64,000 bases of DNA. Source: an uncultured Clostridia bacterium (GTDB lineage: Bacteria > Bacillota > Clostridia > Oscillospirales > Oscillospiraceae). The translations under genes were made by a program, and so were the position numbers. The DNA lies in assembly GCA_946061515.1 (NCBI GenBank), contig CAMGRL010000002.1, positions 34,847 through 98,846 of the forward strand. Reading direction: 5' to 3'. Of the stretch, positions 17,528 to 26,393 are shown piece after piece. Below the pieces are notes generated by a model that was given only the letters and a program-made list of their open reading frames with translations, was not told the origin of the DNA and searched no databases. Every line of letters starts with the position of its first letter. Positions within the stretch are counted from its first letter, which is position 1.

Positions 17528-19400
17528 CGTCCATCTGTTTGAGCCTTCTATGCAGTGTCGGGCGGCTTATTCCCAGTTTTTTCGCCGCGAGCGTCTTATT
17601 TCCCCCGCATTCTTTCAGCGTCCTTTGTATCAGTTCCTTTTTCGCATCATCCAGTGTTTGCGGCTCATCGGCCTGCTTAACCGCTTTCGGTGTACTGTTT
17701 ATATGCAGTGCGTCCATAACCTGTTCGGCTTCTACGTTTTCCCCTACGCTTGTCACCACCAGTCGTTCAACCACGTTTTTCAGTTCACGGACATTCCCCG
17801 GCCAGGCATAATTCTTCAGGATCTCCATCGCTTCAGGCGAATACTCCAAGGTCCGCCGTCCATTTTCCGCCGCATATTTTTTTGTAAAATTTTGAATCAG
17901 TGTTTCAATGTTTTCTCTGCACGCGCGCAGCGGCGGCAGCTCCAGTGACAAAACGTCAAGCCGGTAATAAAAATCGCTTCGGAACTTGCCCTCGTCCACC
18001 ATTTTTTTGAGATCGCGGTTTGACGCGGCAATAACGCGTATATCCACGGGGATGACCTTATCATCGCCAACGCGCATGATCTCATGCTCCTCCAGCACGC
18101 GAAGCAGTCTGGCCTGCATGTCGAGGCTCGTTTCCCCGATCTCATCCAGGAAGATCGTACCCTTATGCGCAAGCTCAAACAGGCCGATCTTTCCGCCGCG
18201 TTTTGCCCCGGTGAACGCGCCTTCAACGTAACCGAACAGCTCGGATTCCAGCAGGTTTGCCGGTATCGTCGCGCAGTTGACCGCAACAAACGCCTCCTCA
18301 CAGCGTTTGCTGTAGTTATGTATGCTCTGGGCAAACATCTCTTTGCCTGTGCCCGTCTCGCCCGAAATCAGTATGGAAGAATTAACCACCGCATAACGTT
18401 TCGCAGTCTGCACGGCCTTTTTCAGCAAAGGGCTTTCTGCGCAGATATTATCAAAGCTGTTTTTCGCGATAAGGCCCTTATTGGCCAGTTTCTGGCGTAT
18501 CTTCCGTTCGATCTTATGAACGTATTCGACTTCCTGCATCACGGTCACAAGGCTGTTTTCCTGTTCTTTTATGGGCAGAAAAGACGCTGTGAATTTGTAA
18601 TCGTTATACTCATACAATTCGTCATATACCGGCGTTCCGGTGCTCAGCGCTTTTTCCTTCATCTGCTGCATCTCGGGCAGCGGAAAACCGCTGAGAACCA
18701 CGTCTGCGCCAAGCAGCTTGGTGGCCCGCCGGTTCGCATGAGAGATGTCCCCTTTGCTGTCGACCACAATGACCCCTTCGCTTATGGTGTTCAACGCCGC
18801 TTCAAAAAGCTTGTCCCAGTGCTGGTCCCGGGCCAGCGCGGAGAGCACGCCCTTTGCCTCGATAATGGCGGTGACGATTTCATATTCGCTGGTTTTTATG
18901 CAGTAGTCATGGATGCCATAAGCCCTGGCTGCACGTGTTGCATCATAGCCGCCGATCACGGCTTTTATGCCGTCCTTCCGGAGCTGCGTCATGATCTTGT
19001 CAAAATCGGCCCACTGTTTTATCTCAAAATAATGGATCTTTGCGCCTATCGGCCTTTCAAGCTCACGGGTCATCTGAACCATGGTCGCGTTGCCGATAAC
19101 AGCAAACTCTCCCCACTCGTTCGTTGCTCTGACCAGCATCGCCGCAATGTCGTTTCCGGTAAAAGGAATTGCCGTAATGGGCAGCCCCATATTACGGGCG
19201 CGGAGATAACGTGCGTGGCCGCCGCGGGCAATGATGCACTGCCCGCCAAGCGCCCGGAAATTTTCTATGATCTTCAGGCTCTCTTCATAGGTGTGCGTCA
19301 TAAGCATCTCAACGTCATCCTCCGCTCCGGCGTGCGCGATGGCGTCTTTTACTGTGGGAAGCATCTCTTCGCTGTTTACAAGAAGTGCTATCGGTTTCAT
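17493..19400 (-). CDS. Second sigma-54-dependent activator with PrpR N-terminal domain
   Basis: A 635-residue enhancer-binding protein built like the one at 4519-6411: PrpR N-terminal sensor (about 1-190), PAS (about 200-300), AAA+ domain with GETGTGKEMFAQS, GAFTGAKRGG and GTIFLDEIGE, and a Fis-type HTH at the end (NKTLAAKKLGISRPTLHRRL). GGAGGG lies six bases before ATG 19400. It lies downstream of the radical SAM gene and overlaps the DUF2877 gene. It probably acts on one or more of the three sigma-54 promoters. The two activators share the GAFTGAKRGGK(V/I)GLFELAH block, so they look like paralogues sensing related ligands. Confidence 0.93.
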   Translation of the reverse strand: MKPIALLVNSEEMLPTVKDAIAHAGAEDDVEMLMTHTYEESLKIIENFRALGGQCIIARGGHARYLRARNMGLPITAIPFTGNDIAAMLVRATNEWGEFAVIGNATMVQMTRELERPIGAKIHYFEIKQWADFDKIMTQLRKDGIKAVIGGYDATRAARAYGIHDYCIKTSEYEIVTAIIEAKGVLSALARDQHWDKLFEAALNTISEGVIVVDSKGDISHANRRATKLLGADVVLSGFPLPEMQQMKEKALSTGTPVYDELYEYNDYKFTASFLPIKEQENSLVTVMQEVEYVHKIERKIRQKLANKGLIAKNSFDNICAESPLLKKAVQTAKRYAVVNSSILISGETGTGKEMFAQSIHNYSKRCEEAFVAVNCATIPANLLESELFGYVEGAFTGAKRGGKIGLFELAHKGTIFLDEIGETSLDMQARLLRVLEEHEIMRVGDDKVIPVDIRVIAASNRDLKKMVDEGKFRSDFYYRLDVLSLELPPLRACRENIETLIQNFTKKYAAENGRRTLEYSPEAMEILKNYAWPGNVRELKNVVERLVVTSVGENVEAEQVMDALHINSTPKAVKQADEPQTLDDAKKELIQRTLKECGGNKTLAAKKLGISRPTLHRRLKQMDGEELEQNTDGQ

Positions 19401-19466
19401 CTGTTTCCCTCCAAAAACTGTCGTTGCTTAACTATAACATGTTTCCGCGGAGGCTGTCGCATTATT

Positions 19467-20855
19467 TTACGGTTTATCATTTGTTGTATCAAAATATTCC
19501 TTTATCGCGTCTGCCCAACCGTTCTGGAAAAAACCGCACGCTCTCAAGTCAGGGGCAAGGTAATCTTCCCCGGCGCTTCCTGAGGCCGACGCTCTGCACC
19601 CTCCGCAGCAGCGGAGTCTGTACTTGCAGCTGCGGCACTTTGCATTGTGCTGCAGATACGCATCAAGCCGTCTGTCTGCATACCGCATATATTCCGAGTT
19701 GCTGAGGATCTCCCTGAGCGGGATTTGAAAAAGATTCGGAAACTGCTTTTCGATCGCTGTCCCGGCCATGGACATGCAGGGCAGTATATTTCCCTGGGGG
19801 CTGATATACAATTCTCTCCGAATATGCGCGCATAAGAGCTGGTGTGCTTCGCCGCCCTCAGCGCAATTATGCTCAAAGGGTACAAAACATTTTTTCTCAT
19901 CCTTCATGTACGCAAACATTCCGTCAAGCATCAGGCTCATGGGTGCGCCCTCTGCGAAAAACACCGGAATATATTTCATATAGATCCCGAAACACTCGTC
20001 GTCATCCAGATACTCACTGCGCTCATTAAGCCATTCGCCGGCCGGGCTGGTATTGTTCACCTTCAGGCCGGAACAGCCGAGCTGCGCGAGCAATTGTACG
20101 CTTTCGCGCAGAGTCCCGGCATTCCGGCGGTTAAGGCACATGGCTGCCGAGGTTTTGAAGCCCCTGTCCCGGCATATCTGAAAGGCCTCTATGACCCGTC
20201 TCTCCGCGCCTTCAAGTCCCCGCAGCCAGTCATGGCAGCCTGCGCCGTCAAAGCTGATCTGAAGCTGCGGATGTATTCCGCGTGCCTCAAACCCATCCAG
20301 CAGTGCGTCATTCACCAGCATCCCGTTGGTGAAAAGCGTGGTCAGCTTTATGTTTTTTTCACACAGCGCGTCTACGATTTTCCAGAAATCGCGCCGTACA
20401 AGCGGCTCTCCGCCGGTCAGAGAGACTTTTCCCACACCGCATTCTGCCAATTGGTCGATGATCTTCAGGCAGTCCCCATACCCCAGCTCACCCAATGCGC
20501 CCCCAGGGGCGGACATGAAGCAATGCCTGCACCGAAGATTGCAGTTTCCGGTAACAGACCATTGTGCCGATTCCTTAAACCGGGCAGGATACTGCCGGTA
20601 CCGCTGTCTTTCTTCCAGTGTACATTTTTCTGTGCACTCGCTGACTACGCCGGAGTCGATATACTCGTTCAGCATGCGGCGCTGAACCTCATTCAACGCA
20701 GCATCGGAAAACGCATATTCGCCGTCGCAATGGAACAACAGCAGAAATCGGTCGCGGCTGAGAAACGTGACATCATTGGACTTCAGCTCTACAAGTGCAT
20801 ACGGCAGACGCTGCCAACCCCGCAGGGCAAAGCTCCGTGAAAGAATATACTTCAT
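19467..20855 (-). CDS. Radical SAM/SPASM peptide-modifying enzyme
   Basis: A 462-residue radical SAM enzyme. The SAM-binding 4Fe-4S site is CNLRCRHC (Cys 105, 109, 112), followed by VSLTGGEPLVRRDFW. A C-terminal SPASM-type region with auxiliary-cluster cysteines runs from about 345 to 435 (CAHIRRELYISPQGNILPC, then CRSCKYRLRCCGGCRAS). The first 95 residues are a non-catalytic domain that could bind a leader peptide. Its ATG begins one base after the stop of the Nif11-like precursor gene (TGA, A, ATG), with no independent ribosome site, which implies translational coupling. SPASM enzymes install thioether or carbon-carbon cross-links in peptides, so the precursor at 20857 is the likely substrate. 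The exact reaction is unknown. Confidence 0.9.
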   Translation of the reverse strand: MKYILSRSFALRGWQRLPYALVELKSNDVTFLSRDRFLLLFHCDGEYAFSDAALNEVQRRMLNEYIDSGVVSECTEKCTLEERQRYRQYPARFKESAQWSVTGNCNLRCRHCFMSAPGGALGELGYGDCLKIIDQLAECGVGKVSLTGGEPLVRRDFWKIVDALCEKNIKLTTLFTNGMLVNDALLDGFEARGIHPQLQISFDGAGCHDWLRGLEGAERRVIEAFQICRDRGFKTSAAMCLNRRNAGTLRESVQLLAQLGCSGLKVNNTSPAGEWLNERSEYLDDDECFGIYMKYIPVFFAEGAPMSLMLDGMFAYMKDEKKCFVPFEHNCAEGGEAHQLLCAHIRRELYISPQGNILPCMSMAGTAIEKQFPNLFQIPLREILSNSEYMRYADRRLDAYLQHNAKCRSCKYRLRCCGGCRASASGSAGEDYLAPDLRACGFFQNGWADAIKEYFDTTNDKP

Positions 20856-20856
20856 T

Positions 20857-21216
20857 TCACATGGACATAAAGGTTGAGCCTACAGTTGCGGGTGAAGTCT
20901 GCGCGGTACACCATATACCTGTCTCAACCGACGCGGCACAGGTGTCCCGATTCTGTACCGTCGAAGTGCAGACGCCGGCGTGGCTCGTGACAGCCTCCAG
21001 CTCAAGCGCGTCGTTATCACCGCACTCGGTCATGGCCGTCTCGAGCTGCTTTGCGTCAAAATCATATCCCAGCTTGCGCGCAGCGGCCGCTGCGCTTTCA
21101 ATCCGTTCGGCGCGGGTCATTTCCCGGCCGGCAGGCATAAGCTCCTTCAATTTGGTCCTCAGTTCCTCGTTGAAATTCACGTCAAAAAGAAACACTTTTG
21201 CATTATCCAGTGACAT
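20857..21216 (-). CDS. Nif11-like leader RiPP precursor peptide
   Basis: A 119-residue peptide. The first ~75 residues resemble Nif11-type leaders: FNEELRTKLKEL (about 15-26), then AAAARKLGYDFDAKQLETAM (about 43-62). The C-terminal part looks like a core: Cys 83, 93 and 103 lie exactly ten residues apart, in GVCTSTVQ, RDTCAASVE and GIWCTAQT, followed by a Thr/Ser-rich tail. A further Cys is at 65. There is no clear GG cleavage site. AAGGAGGG precedes ATG 21216. The radical SAM/SPASM gene follows one base after its stop. A modified peptide product (ranthipeptide- or sactipeptide-like) is the best guess; a protein cofactor role is the alternative. No exporter or protease is adjacent. Confidence 0.78.
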   Translation of the reverse strand: MSLDNAKVFLFDVNFNEELRTKLKELMPAGREMTRAERIESAAAAARKLGYDFDAKQLETAMTECGDNDALELEAVTSHAGVCTSTVQNRDTCAASVETGIWCTAQTSPATVGSTFMSM

Positions 21217-21271
21217 ATTTTCCCTCCTTAAATGTCATTTTTGTTAAAATGTCGGGTATCTCAAAGCGCCA

Positions 21272-21311
21272 GAATAACCGTGACGGGTTTTAAGGCCCAG
21301 CACGGTTATTC
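21272..21311 (-). terminator. Strong hairpin between the VOC gene and the peptide precursor
   Basis: GAATAACCGTG pairs perfectly with CACGGTTATTC across an 18-base loop. There is no T-tract on either side, so it may be an attenuator or an RNA-stabilising element that sets the level of the precursor relative to the upstream genes. It lies between the VOC stop and the precursor start. Confidence 0.5.
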
Positions 21312-21332
21312 GTATATTATGGTTTTTCCGTA

Positions 21333-21830
21333 TTACTTATCTTTGGTTTCCTGCGCTTCAAGCTTGGCCACTTCCTCAAAATTGGTCACCTCGATCATGG
21401 TGCCAAGTTTATCGTTCGTATTGAAGAAGCCCCACTTGAGCGCGGGATGTCTGGAATTTGGCCCGGTCTGAATCATCTGAACTCCGTTTTCGTTCAGATG
21501 TTTCTCGAAGGCATCGAAATTGTCGGTATCAAAGGCCACATGGTGGAGTCCTTCGCCATGCTCATCGAGGAAGTCGGTCAGCGCTGATCTATCGTTATAA
21601 GGCTGTAAAATCTCAAACTCAATTCCATTCATCTGGTACAGAGCCGCCCGCTGATAGAAGTCCCTCTCCTCGCCCAGATAGTACTTGGGTCCGGGCGCCG
21701 AGGGAGATTTTTCGATCACCCGGCTTGGCTCAGCGCCAAGTAAAATCCTGAATTGTTCCATGGTCTTATCCAAGTCCCTTACCACCAGGCCGACCTGGAC
21801 AAGTTTTGGTTTAGAATATACTTCGCTCAT
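21333..21830 (-). CDS. VOC (glyoxalase/bleomycin resistance fold) family protein
   Basis: A 165-residue protein of the vicinal oxygen chelate superfamily. The N-terminal half starts PKLVQVGLVVRDLDKTMEQF, a typical VOC opening. The C-terminal half has LHHVAFDTDNFDAFEKHLNENG and ends with GTMIEVTNFEE, which supplies the usual metal-binding glutamate. It could be an epimerase, isomerase or lyase acting on a pathway intermediate. Start ATG 21830 has GGAGTG nearby. It lies seven bases after the mutarotase gene, in the same transcript. Confidence 0.85.
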   Translation of the reverse strand: MSEVYSKPKLVQVGLVVRDLDKTMEQFRILLGAEPSRVIEKSPSAPGPKYYLGEERDFYQRAALYQMNGIEFEILQPYNDRSALTDFLDEHGEGLHHVAFDTDNFDAFEKHLNENGVQMIQTGPNSRHPALKWGFFNTNDKLGTMIEVTNFEEVAKLEAQETKDK

Positions 21831-21837
21831 ATCCGTT

Positions 21838-22161
21838 TCACTCCATCAGCCAAATCATTTTCCATACTTTGGGTTTGCCGTCCTTGTCCAGATCCATGCC
21901 CGACAAGCCTTCCATATTTTCATTCCATTTTGCCAGAATATCCCTGTGCTGCTCATATACTTCGCTCTTTCTCTCAGCGCCAAGGTATTCATAATAGCCT
22001 ATGGTATCCTCACCATTGGCCCAGATCGAATAGTTGCGCATACCCGCGGCGCGCATCAGCTCCTCCATCTCCGGATGAGTCTGGTACATCTCATTGTGTT
22101 TTCTGGCATATTCTTCAAGCTTCCCGGGGGTTACATGCCCTTTCCAGCAAAATCTTTCCAT
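21838..22161 (-). CDS. L-rhamnose mutarotase family protein
   Basis: A 107-residue protein of the RhaM family, which interconverts sugar anomers. The family length and motifs are present: KGHVTPGKLEEYARKHNEMYQTHPEM, the catalytic-region NYSIWANGEDTIGYYEYLG, and the C-terminal tryptophan-rich end KVWKMIWLM. GGGAGAG precedes ATG 22161. It lies between a sugar isomerase/epimerase gene and a VOC gene. No rhamnose kinase, isomerase or aldolase is present in the window, so the sugar acted on may not be rhamnose. Confidence 0.88.
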   Translation of the reverse strand: MERFCWKGHVTPGKLEEYARKHNEMYQTHPEMEELMRAAGMRNYSIWANGEDTIGYYEYLGAERKSEVYEQHRDILAKWNENMEGLSGMDLDKDGKPKVWKMIWLME

Positions 22162-22176
22162 ATTCTCTCCCTGCCC

Positions 22177-23134
22177 TCAGATGTGAAGGACCTTTGACGT
22201 CAGCAAATCATAAATTGCGGGAACATTGTTCTCCCGGCGGAGCTTCTTGAACTCATCCCGGGGCAAGCTCTTTGCAATTTCCCACATACCCAGCGTGCGG
22301 CGCACAGAAACCTTGGTGGCCTCAATGCCATCCATACGCGGCGGCCAGATGTCAAGCACATAGTTGCCATCATAGCCCACATCCTGAAGCTGCATGAAAA
22401 ACTCCAGTGTGCGCCACACCGTGATGCTGCCGATCAGGAAATCGTCATCTGTTTTGCCGTAGCAGTCGCTGAGATGGACATGAAACAGCCGTTTATACCG
22501 GTCGATCAGGGCGACGCTTTCTGCCGGATTTTCTCCCGCGACCAGAGCATGACCGTAATCCAGAATGATCCCCAGATTAGGAAGGTTAACCTCATTGCAG
22601 ATGGTGAGGGCCTTGGGCGCGGTCGAAACATATTGGTAAATGTGGGGATCGGCCGGCTTGTATTCAATCGTCACATTGACATCACTGCGGTACGAAGCGA
22701 TCTCATGCAGCCCCTCAACCAGCCAGCCATACCGTTCGGCATAGTCGTCTTCAAAAGGATAATCGTAGCCGTCGTGGGCCAGCCACAGCATAATATCGAC
22801 CCCGCCGATCTCCTTACAAAAGTCCATCGCCTTCTTGGATCTCTCCACAAATTCGCGGCGGAGCCCCGGGTCCCGGCTTGTCAGCGTGCCTTTTGCGAAA
22901 CGGGGTTGCGAATATGTATCAACAACGATAGTGCCGGGTTCGATCCCGTATTGTCCCATATAGCGGCGGCGCTCCAGCGGATCCACCGCAGGATCATATG
23001 TCACAGGAATTGCGTTGACATACGCAATGTCACGGAGTATTTCCAACTGCCGCTCGAAAGGGATATCCTCCTTGTAGTTTTTCATAAAACGATCGTTGCA
23101 GGAGGAAAAGGCAGACCGTGAGGCCTCTATTTTC
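22177..23134 (-). CDS. Sugar phosphate isomerase/epimerase (xylose isomerase-like TIM barrel)
   Basis: A protein of about 318 residues of the AP endonuclease 2/xylose isomerase-like barrel family. Metal-binding parts are seen in VTIEYKPADPHIY, LGIILDYGHALVAGENPAES, LFHVHLSDCYGKTDDDF and NYVLDIWPPRMDG. The track ORF runs further upstream, but ATG 23134 (MKIEASRSAFSS) is the likely start, with GGAG about 11 bases before. It heads the group isomerase, mutarotase, VOC, precursor, radical SAM. It probably isomerises a keto or aldo sugar (or its acid) delivered by the TRAP transporter encoded upstream. Confidence 0.87.
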
Positions 23135-23384
23135 ATGGTGTGTTGGTCTCCTTTCTTCTTTTGTAAACGCTGAATAAATCGCCTGCGGCGTCTCCCGGAA
23201 AATTTTCGCCCTGATTTCGTCACTTTTTCTTGCAATACACAAAGTGTTCCTGCAAAAAAGTGCCATCATCAGAACGCAAATTTTCTCGCGATCCGCTCCT
23301 GCCGATTTAATCATCGTTTACTTTTGGAGAGAGCCTGTGTTGTGGTAGACCTAGGCTCTCTTAAACTATTGCAAGCCGGTTTTC
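23135..23384. other. Intergenic region between the TRAP binding protein and the isomerase gene
   Basis: About 250 bases. A hairpin at 23328-23361 (AGAGAGCCT with AGGCTCTCT) follows the binding-protein gene and may end or attenuate the transcript, though it lacks a T-tract. On the minus strand near 23270, TGGCACTTTTTTGCA resembles a sigma-54 site, but its spacer is one base short. The isomerase group may therefore have its own start or depend on read-through. Confidence 0.45.
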
Positions 23385-24464
23385 TCAGCCCTTGTGCTCG
23401 ATGATCAGGTTGAGCATGGAGACTGCTTCATCGCCCAGCGTGGCCACCTTCTCGGTCCAGTATTCAGAGAACATCTCAACGATTGCGGCCTTGGATTCAT
23501 CATCAAACTCGTTGAAGGTGGTTCCCTTTTCAGCGAAGTCGGCCAGGAACTGGTCTTCACGGGCGGCGCACTCGGTACGCTCCTCCACAGTGATATCCGC
23601 AAGAGCGGAGAGCATGATCTCCTTGTATTCGGGAGCAAGATTGGCCCAGAACGCTTCATTCGCTACAATGCTGTTGGCGCTGAACATGTGGCGGGAACCC
23701 AGCAGATAGGGGCACAGCTGGTAGTAGCCGGTGGAGTACAGGTTCTGCAGGGGGCATTCAACCGCGCTGATAACGCCAGTCTCCATTGCGGTATAGGCAT
23801 CAGAGAAGGACATGGTCTCGCACTTGAAGCCGAGCATCTGCAGGGTATCCAGGTAAGTCTGGATGTTGGGGGAGCGGATAATTACATTCTTGGCCGTGTC
23901 CAGAGAAGTGATCTCATCTTCGGAGATGATGTAGCGGAAGCCGCAGTAGAAGTAGTTCAGCACTTCAATGCCCGCGTTGCTGCACTTTTCGTTAAACCAC
24001 TGTCCCACCTCGCCGTCCAGGATCCAGTCAGCTTCCTCGTAGCTGCTGTACAGCATGGGAAGGCTCAGCAGGCTTGCTTCGGGGACATAAGTTTCGATGT
24101 AGGAAGGCTCTGTGATCGTCAGGTCGTAAATACCGTTTACCGTACCTTCCAGAAGCTCCTCATAGTTGCCAAGAGCGCCGGAATCCGTGTAGTCAAAGGT
24201 AATTTTGCCGCCGGACTGCTCTTCAACTGCGGCGATCCATTTCTGCGCATACTCGCTTTCGATGTTGGCGTTTGCGTTGGGGGTCGCGAAAACGATGGTG
24301 ACAGGGTCAAGAGCGTCAAGGCCGCCCTCTGCGGGAGCTTCGTTGGTAGCGGGGGCTTCGCTGGCCGCGGGAGCCTTTTCTTCATTCGCGGGAGCCGCGC
24401 TGCCGCAGGCACACAATGCAAAGATCATGCAGAGTGCAAGTACAATTGCCAGGGTTTTTTTCAC
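23385..24464 (-). CDS. TRAP transporter substrate-binding lipoprotein (DctP-type)
   Basis: An extracytoplasmic solute-binding protein of about 359 residues. The N-terminus VKKTLAIVLALCMIFALCAC is a lipoprotein signal with lipobox LCAC, so it is likely anchored outside the membrane, followed by an Ala/Glu/Pro-rich linker. The DctP fold shows in VTIVFATPNANANIESEYAQKW, the arginine stretch NVIIRSPNIQTYLDTLQMLG and FSDAYTAMETGVISAVECPLQN. The start is GTG 24464 with AGGAGG eight bases before it; the track begins 17 codons too early. It completes the TRAP set with the two permease genes just upstream and binds the substrate of the pathway, probably a sugar acid or carboxylate. Confidence 0.94.
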   Translation of the reverse strand: MKKTLAIVLALCMIFALCACGSAAPANEEKAPAASEAPATNEAPAEGGLDALDPVTIVFATPNANANIESEYAQKWIAAVEEQSGGKITFDYTDSGALGNYEELLEGTVNGIYDLTITEPSYIETYVPEASLLSLPMLYSSYEEADWILDGEVGQWFNEKCSNAGIEVLNYFYCGFRYIISEDEITSLDTAKNVIIRSPNIQTYLDTLQMLGFKCETMSFSDAYTAMETGVISAVECPLQNLYSTGYYQLCPYLLGSRHMFSANSIVANEAFWANLAPEYKEIMLSALADITVEERTECAAREDQFLADFAEKGTTFNEFDDESKAAIVEMFSEYWTEKVATLGDEAVSMLNLIIEHKG

Positions 24465-24554
24465 TTTTGGTTCCTCCTTGTTTTTTTGTGTTTGTTTATT
24501 ACTTATACCGCTCAAAGGCGGAAAAGCTCCGGGTATGTGGTCTCTGCCAGCCGA

Positions 24555-25832
24555 TCATCCATAGATCAGGCCGGGAAGACCGCTTGCAATGCCGGGAATC
24601 AGCATGATCAGGATGATAATTACTATCAGCGCAATCATAAAGGGAATAACCGGTTTGACCATCTTGCTGATGGGTGTTCCATCTATTCCGGAGATGACGA
24701 AGAGCATGGAGCCGACCGGAGGAGTCATGCCGCCGGACATGATCGCGATCATGAAGATAATGGAAAACTGCATCATATCAATTCCCATAGCGTTGACCAC
24801 AGGGACAAAAATCGGCGTTAGCAGGAGCATCGTCGCCGTTCCGTCAACAAAGCAGCCTGCGACAATGCAAACCACCGCGCAGAACGCCATTACGCCAAAC
24901 TGGCTGGTGATGTTATTCTCCAAAAAGGCCGCGATGCTGGCCGTCACTCCCTCCCGGGCAAGCATATAGCTGAAAATGGAAGAAATGGCAATGAGAGAAA
25001 TGGGGCCTACAGCCGCCAGTATGCCTTCCCTCAGGGATTCCCACAAATCACGGATACGCAGCTTTTTTACAGCAAAGCCATAGATAATGCCATAAACCGT
25101 TGCAATAACGCCGCACTCTGTAGCGGTGAACAGTCCGCCCAGAATACCGCCGATAATGATCACCGGCATCAGAAGGGCCCACACGGCCTTCTTGAACGTA
25201 TTCCAGACATGTTTAAAGCCCTGAAAAGGGATCTTCGGGATATTGTGTTTTCTGGCATAACGGACAGAGACGATCATATAAGCCACGCCAAGACAAATCC
25301 CCGGGACTATTCCGGCGGTAAAGAGCTGGCCGATGTCCAGGCCCGCCGCGGTAGCATAAACGATCATAATGATGCTGGGTGGGATGATCGGTCCAATGCC
25401 TGAAGCCGATACAACAATTGCCGAGGCCATTCCCTCATCATATCCGCCTTTTTTCAATGCTCTGAGACATATTGCGCCGAGGGCGGACGCGTCGGCGTTT
25501 GAAGAGCCGGAAATACCGGCCATAAGCATACCGGCCAGCTCGACCGTACATGCAAGTCCGCCGCGAACCCAGCCGATAACCGCGTTGGCAAAATCAACGA
25601 TGGCCTCTGTTATTCCTGTCCTTTCCATCACCTGACCGGCCAGCATGAAAAACGGAATAGCCATAAGGGCAAAGCTGTCGACCGCGCTGAACATTTTCTG
25701 CCCCATCACCATGTTGGGGATCGCGCCGTTCTGAAGCAGCCAGACGACAGGCGGGATACCCAGGCACAGAATAATGGGCGCGCCGATCAAGAGCAGCACT
25801 ACAAATATAATAATGCAGACCCAAAGTATCAT
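24555..25832 (-). CDS. TRAP transporter large permease (DctM-type)
   Basis: A 425-residue permease with about a dozen hydrophobic segments. Family signatures include FALMAIPFFMLAGQVMERTGI, GISGSSNADASALGAI, SGIGPIIPPSIIMIVYA and GGMTPPVGSMLFV. The start ATG 25832 overlaps the stop of the small permease gene (ATGA); the longer ORF in the track is unlikely. The substrate-binding subunit is encoded about 90 bases downstream. It is a paralogue of the partial permease at the window start, so the locus holds two TRAP systems. Confidence 0.95.
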   Translation of the reverse strand: MILWVCIIIFVVLLLIGAPIILCLGIPPVVWLLQNGAIPNMVMGQKMFSAVDSFALMAIPFFMLAGQVMERTGITEAIVDFANAVIGWVRGGLACTVELAGMLMAGISGSSNADASALGAICLRALKKGGYDEGMASAIVVSASGIGPIIPPSIIMIVYATAAGLDIGQLFTAGIVPGICLGVAYMIVSVRYARKHNIPKIPFQGFKHVWNTFKKAVWALLMPVIIIGGILGGLFTATECGVIATVYGIIYGFAVKKLRIRDLWESLREGILAAVGPISLIAISSIFSYMLAREGVTASIAAFLENNITSQFGVMAFCAVVCIVAGCFVDGTATMLLLTPIFVPVVNAMGIDMMQFSIIFMIAIMSGGMTPPVGSMLFVISGIDGTPISKMVKPVIPFMIALIVIIILIMLIPGIASGLPGLIYG

Positions 25833-26326
25833 TCGTCTGTCTCCTTTCCGTTCTTCAGTGATCTTAACCCGCCGAGCAATTCCATGATCTGGCCGGTCTG
25901 TACGATGAACAGTAATGCGCAGCAAACATTCTGCGCGCCATACAGTGCGTTTTTAGGAATGGCAATGCCGGGGAATACCAGTCCGACCGATTTACTGCAC
26001 AGCTCCCAGCTGAATATGAACCAGCAAATGCAGAAGAACAGGCCCAATACCCTGAAACCGATTTTCAGCCAGATATTTGCCGCCCCTTTGACCTTTTCCT
26101 GAAGAAGGTCAAAGGACATTAATATGTTCCGGTTGAACAAAGCCGGGATGCCAAGATAGGTCATCCATATGAACAATGCTCTGGATATCTGGTTTGTCCA
26201 GGTAATCGGATCGCCCAGGACATAGCGCCAGAACACTTGTGCAATGACCAGGATGACAGCCACAGCAAACATGATCGTCACAATGAACTCAACGATCCGC
26301 ATAAGTTTGTTGATAAGCTTGACCAA
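25829..26326 (-). CDS. TRAP transporter small permease (DctQ-type)
   Basis: A 165-residue membrane protein with four hydrophobic segments. The DctQ signature is QVFWRYVLGDPITWTNQISRALF followed by YLGIPALFNRN. It starts at TTG 26326, with GGAGAGGTG closely upstream. It overlaps the large permease by four bases and lies about 67 bases after the aldehyde dehydrogenase gene. It is probably part of the operon driven by the sigma-54 promoter at 27933. Confidence 0.92.
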   Translation of the reverse strand: MVKLINKLMRIVEFIVTIMFAVAVILVIAQVFWRYVLGDPITWTNQISRALFIWMTYLGIPALFNRNILMSFDLLQEKVKGAANIWLKIGFRVLGLFFCICWFIFSWELCSKSVGLVFPGIAIPKNALYGAQNVCCALLFIVQTGQIMELLGGLRSLKNGKETDE

Positions 26327-26393
26327 GTTTCACCTCTCCAATCTGAATAAAAATTACACTGTGGTAAACACACGGCTTGTACGCATGATCCTG

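Noticed and set aside
18084-19583. Plus-strand ORF of 499 residues
   Set aside because: Antisense to the second sigma-54 activator; no features of its own.
23255-23285. Fourth sigma-54 promoter before the isomerase gene (TGGCACTTTTTTGCA)
   Set aside because: The spacing between GG and GC elements is one base short of the consensus; kept only as a weak possibility in the intergenic entry.
23030-23314. Minus-strand ORF of 94 residues overlapping the isomerase start
   Set aside because: Out of frame with the isomerase, no ribosome site, and overlaps the better supported gene.
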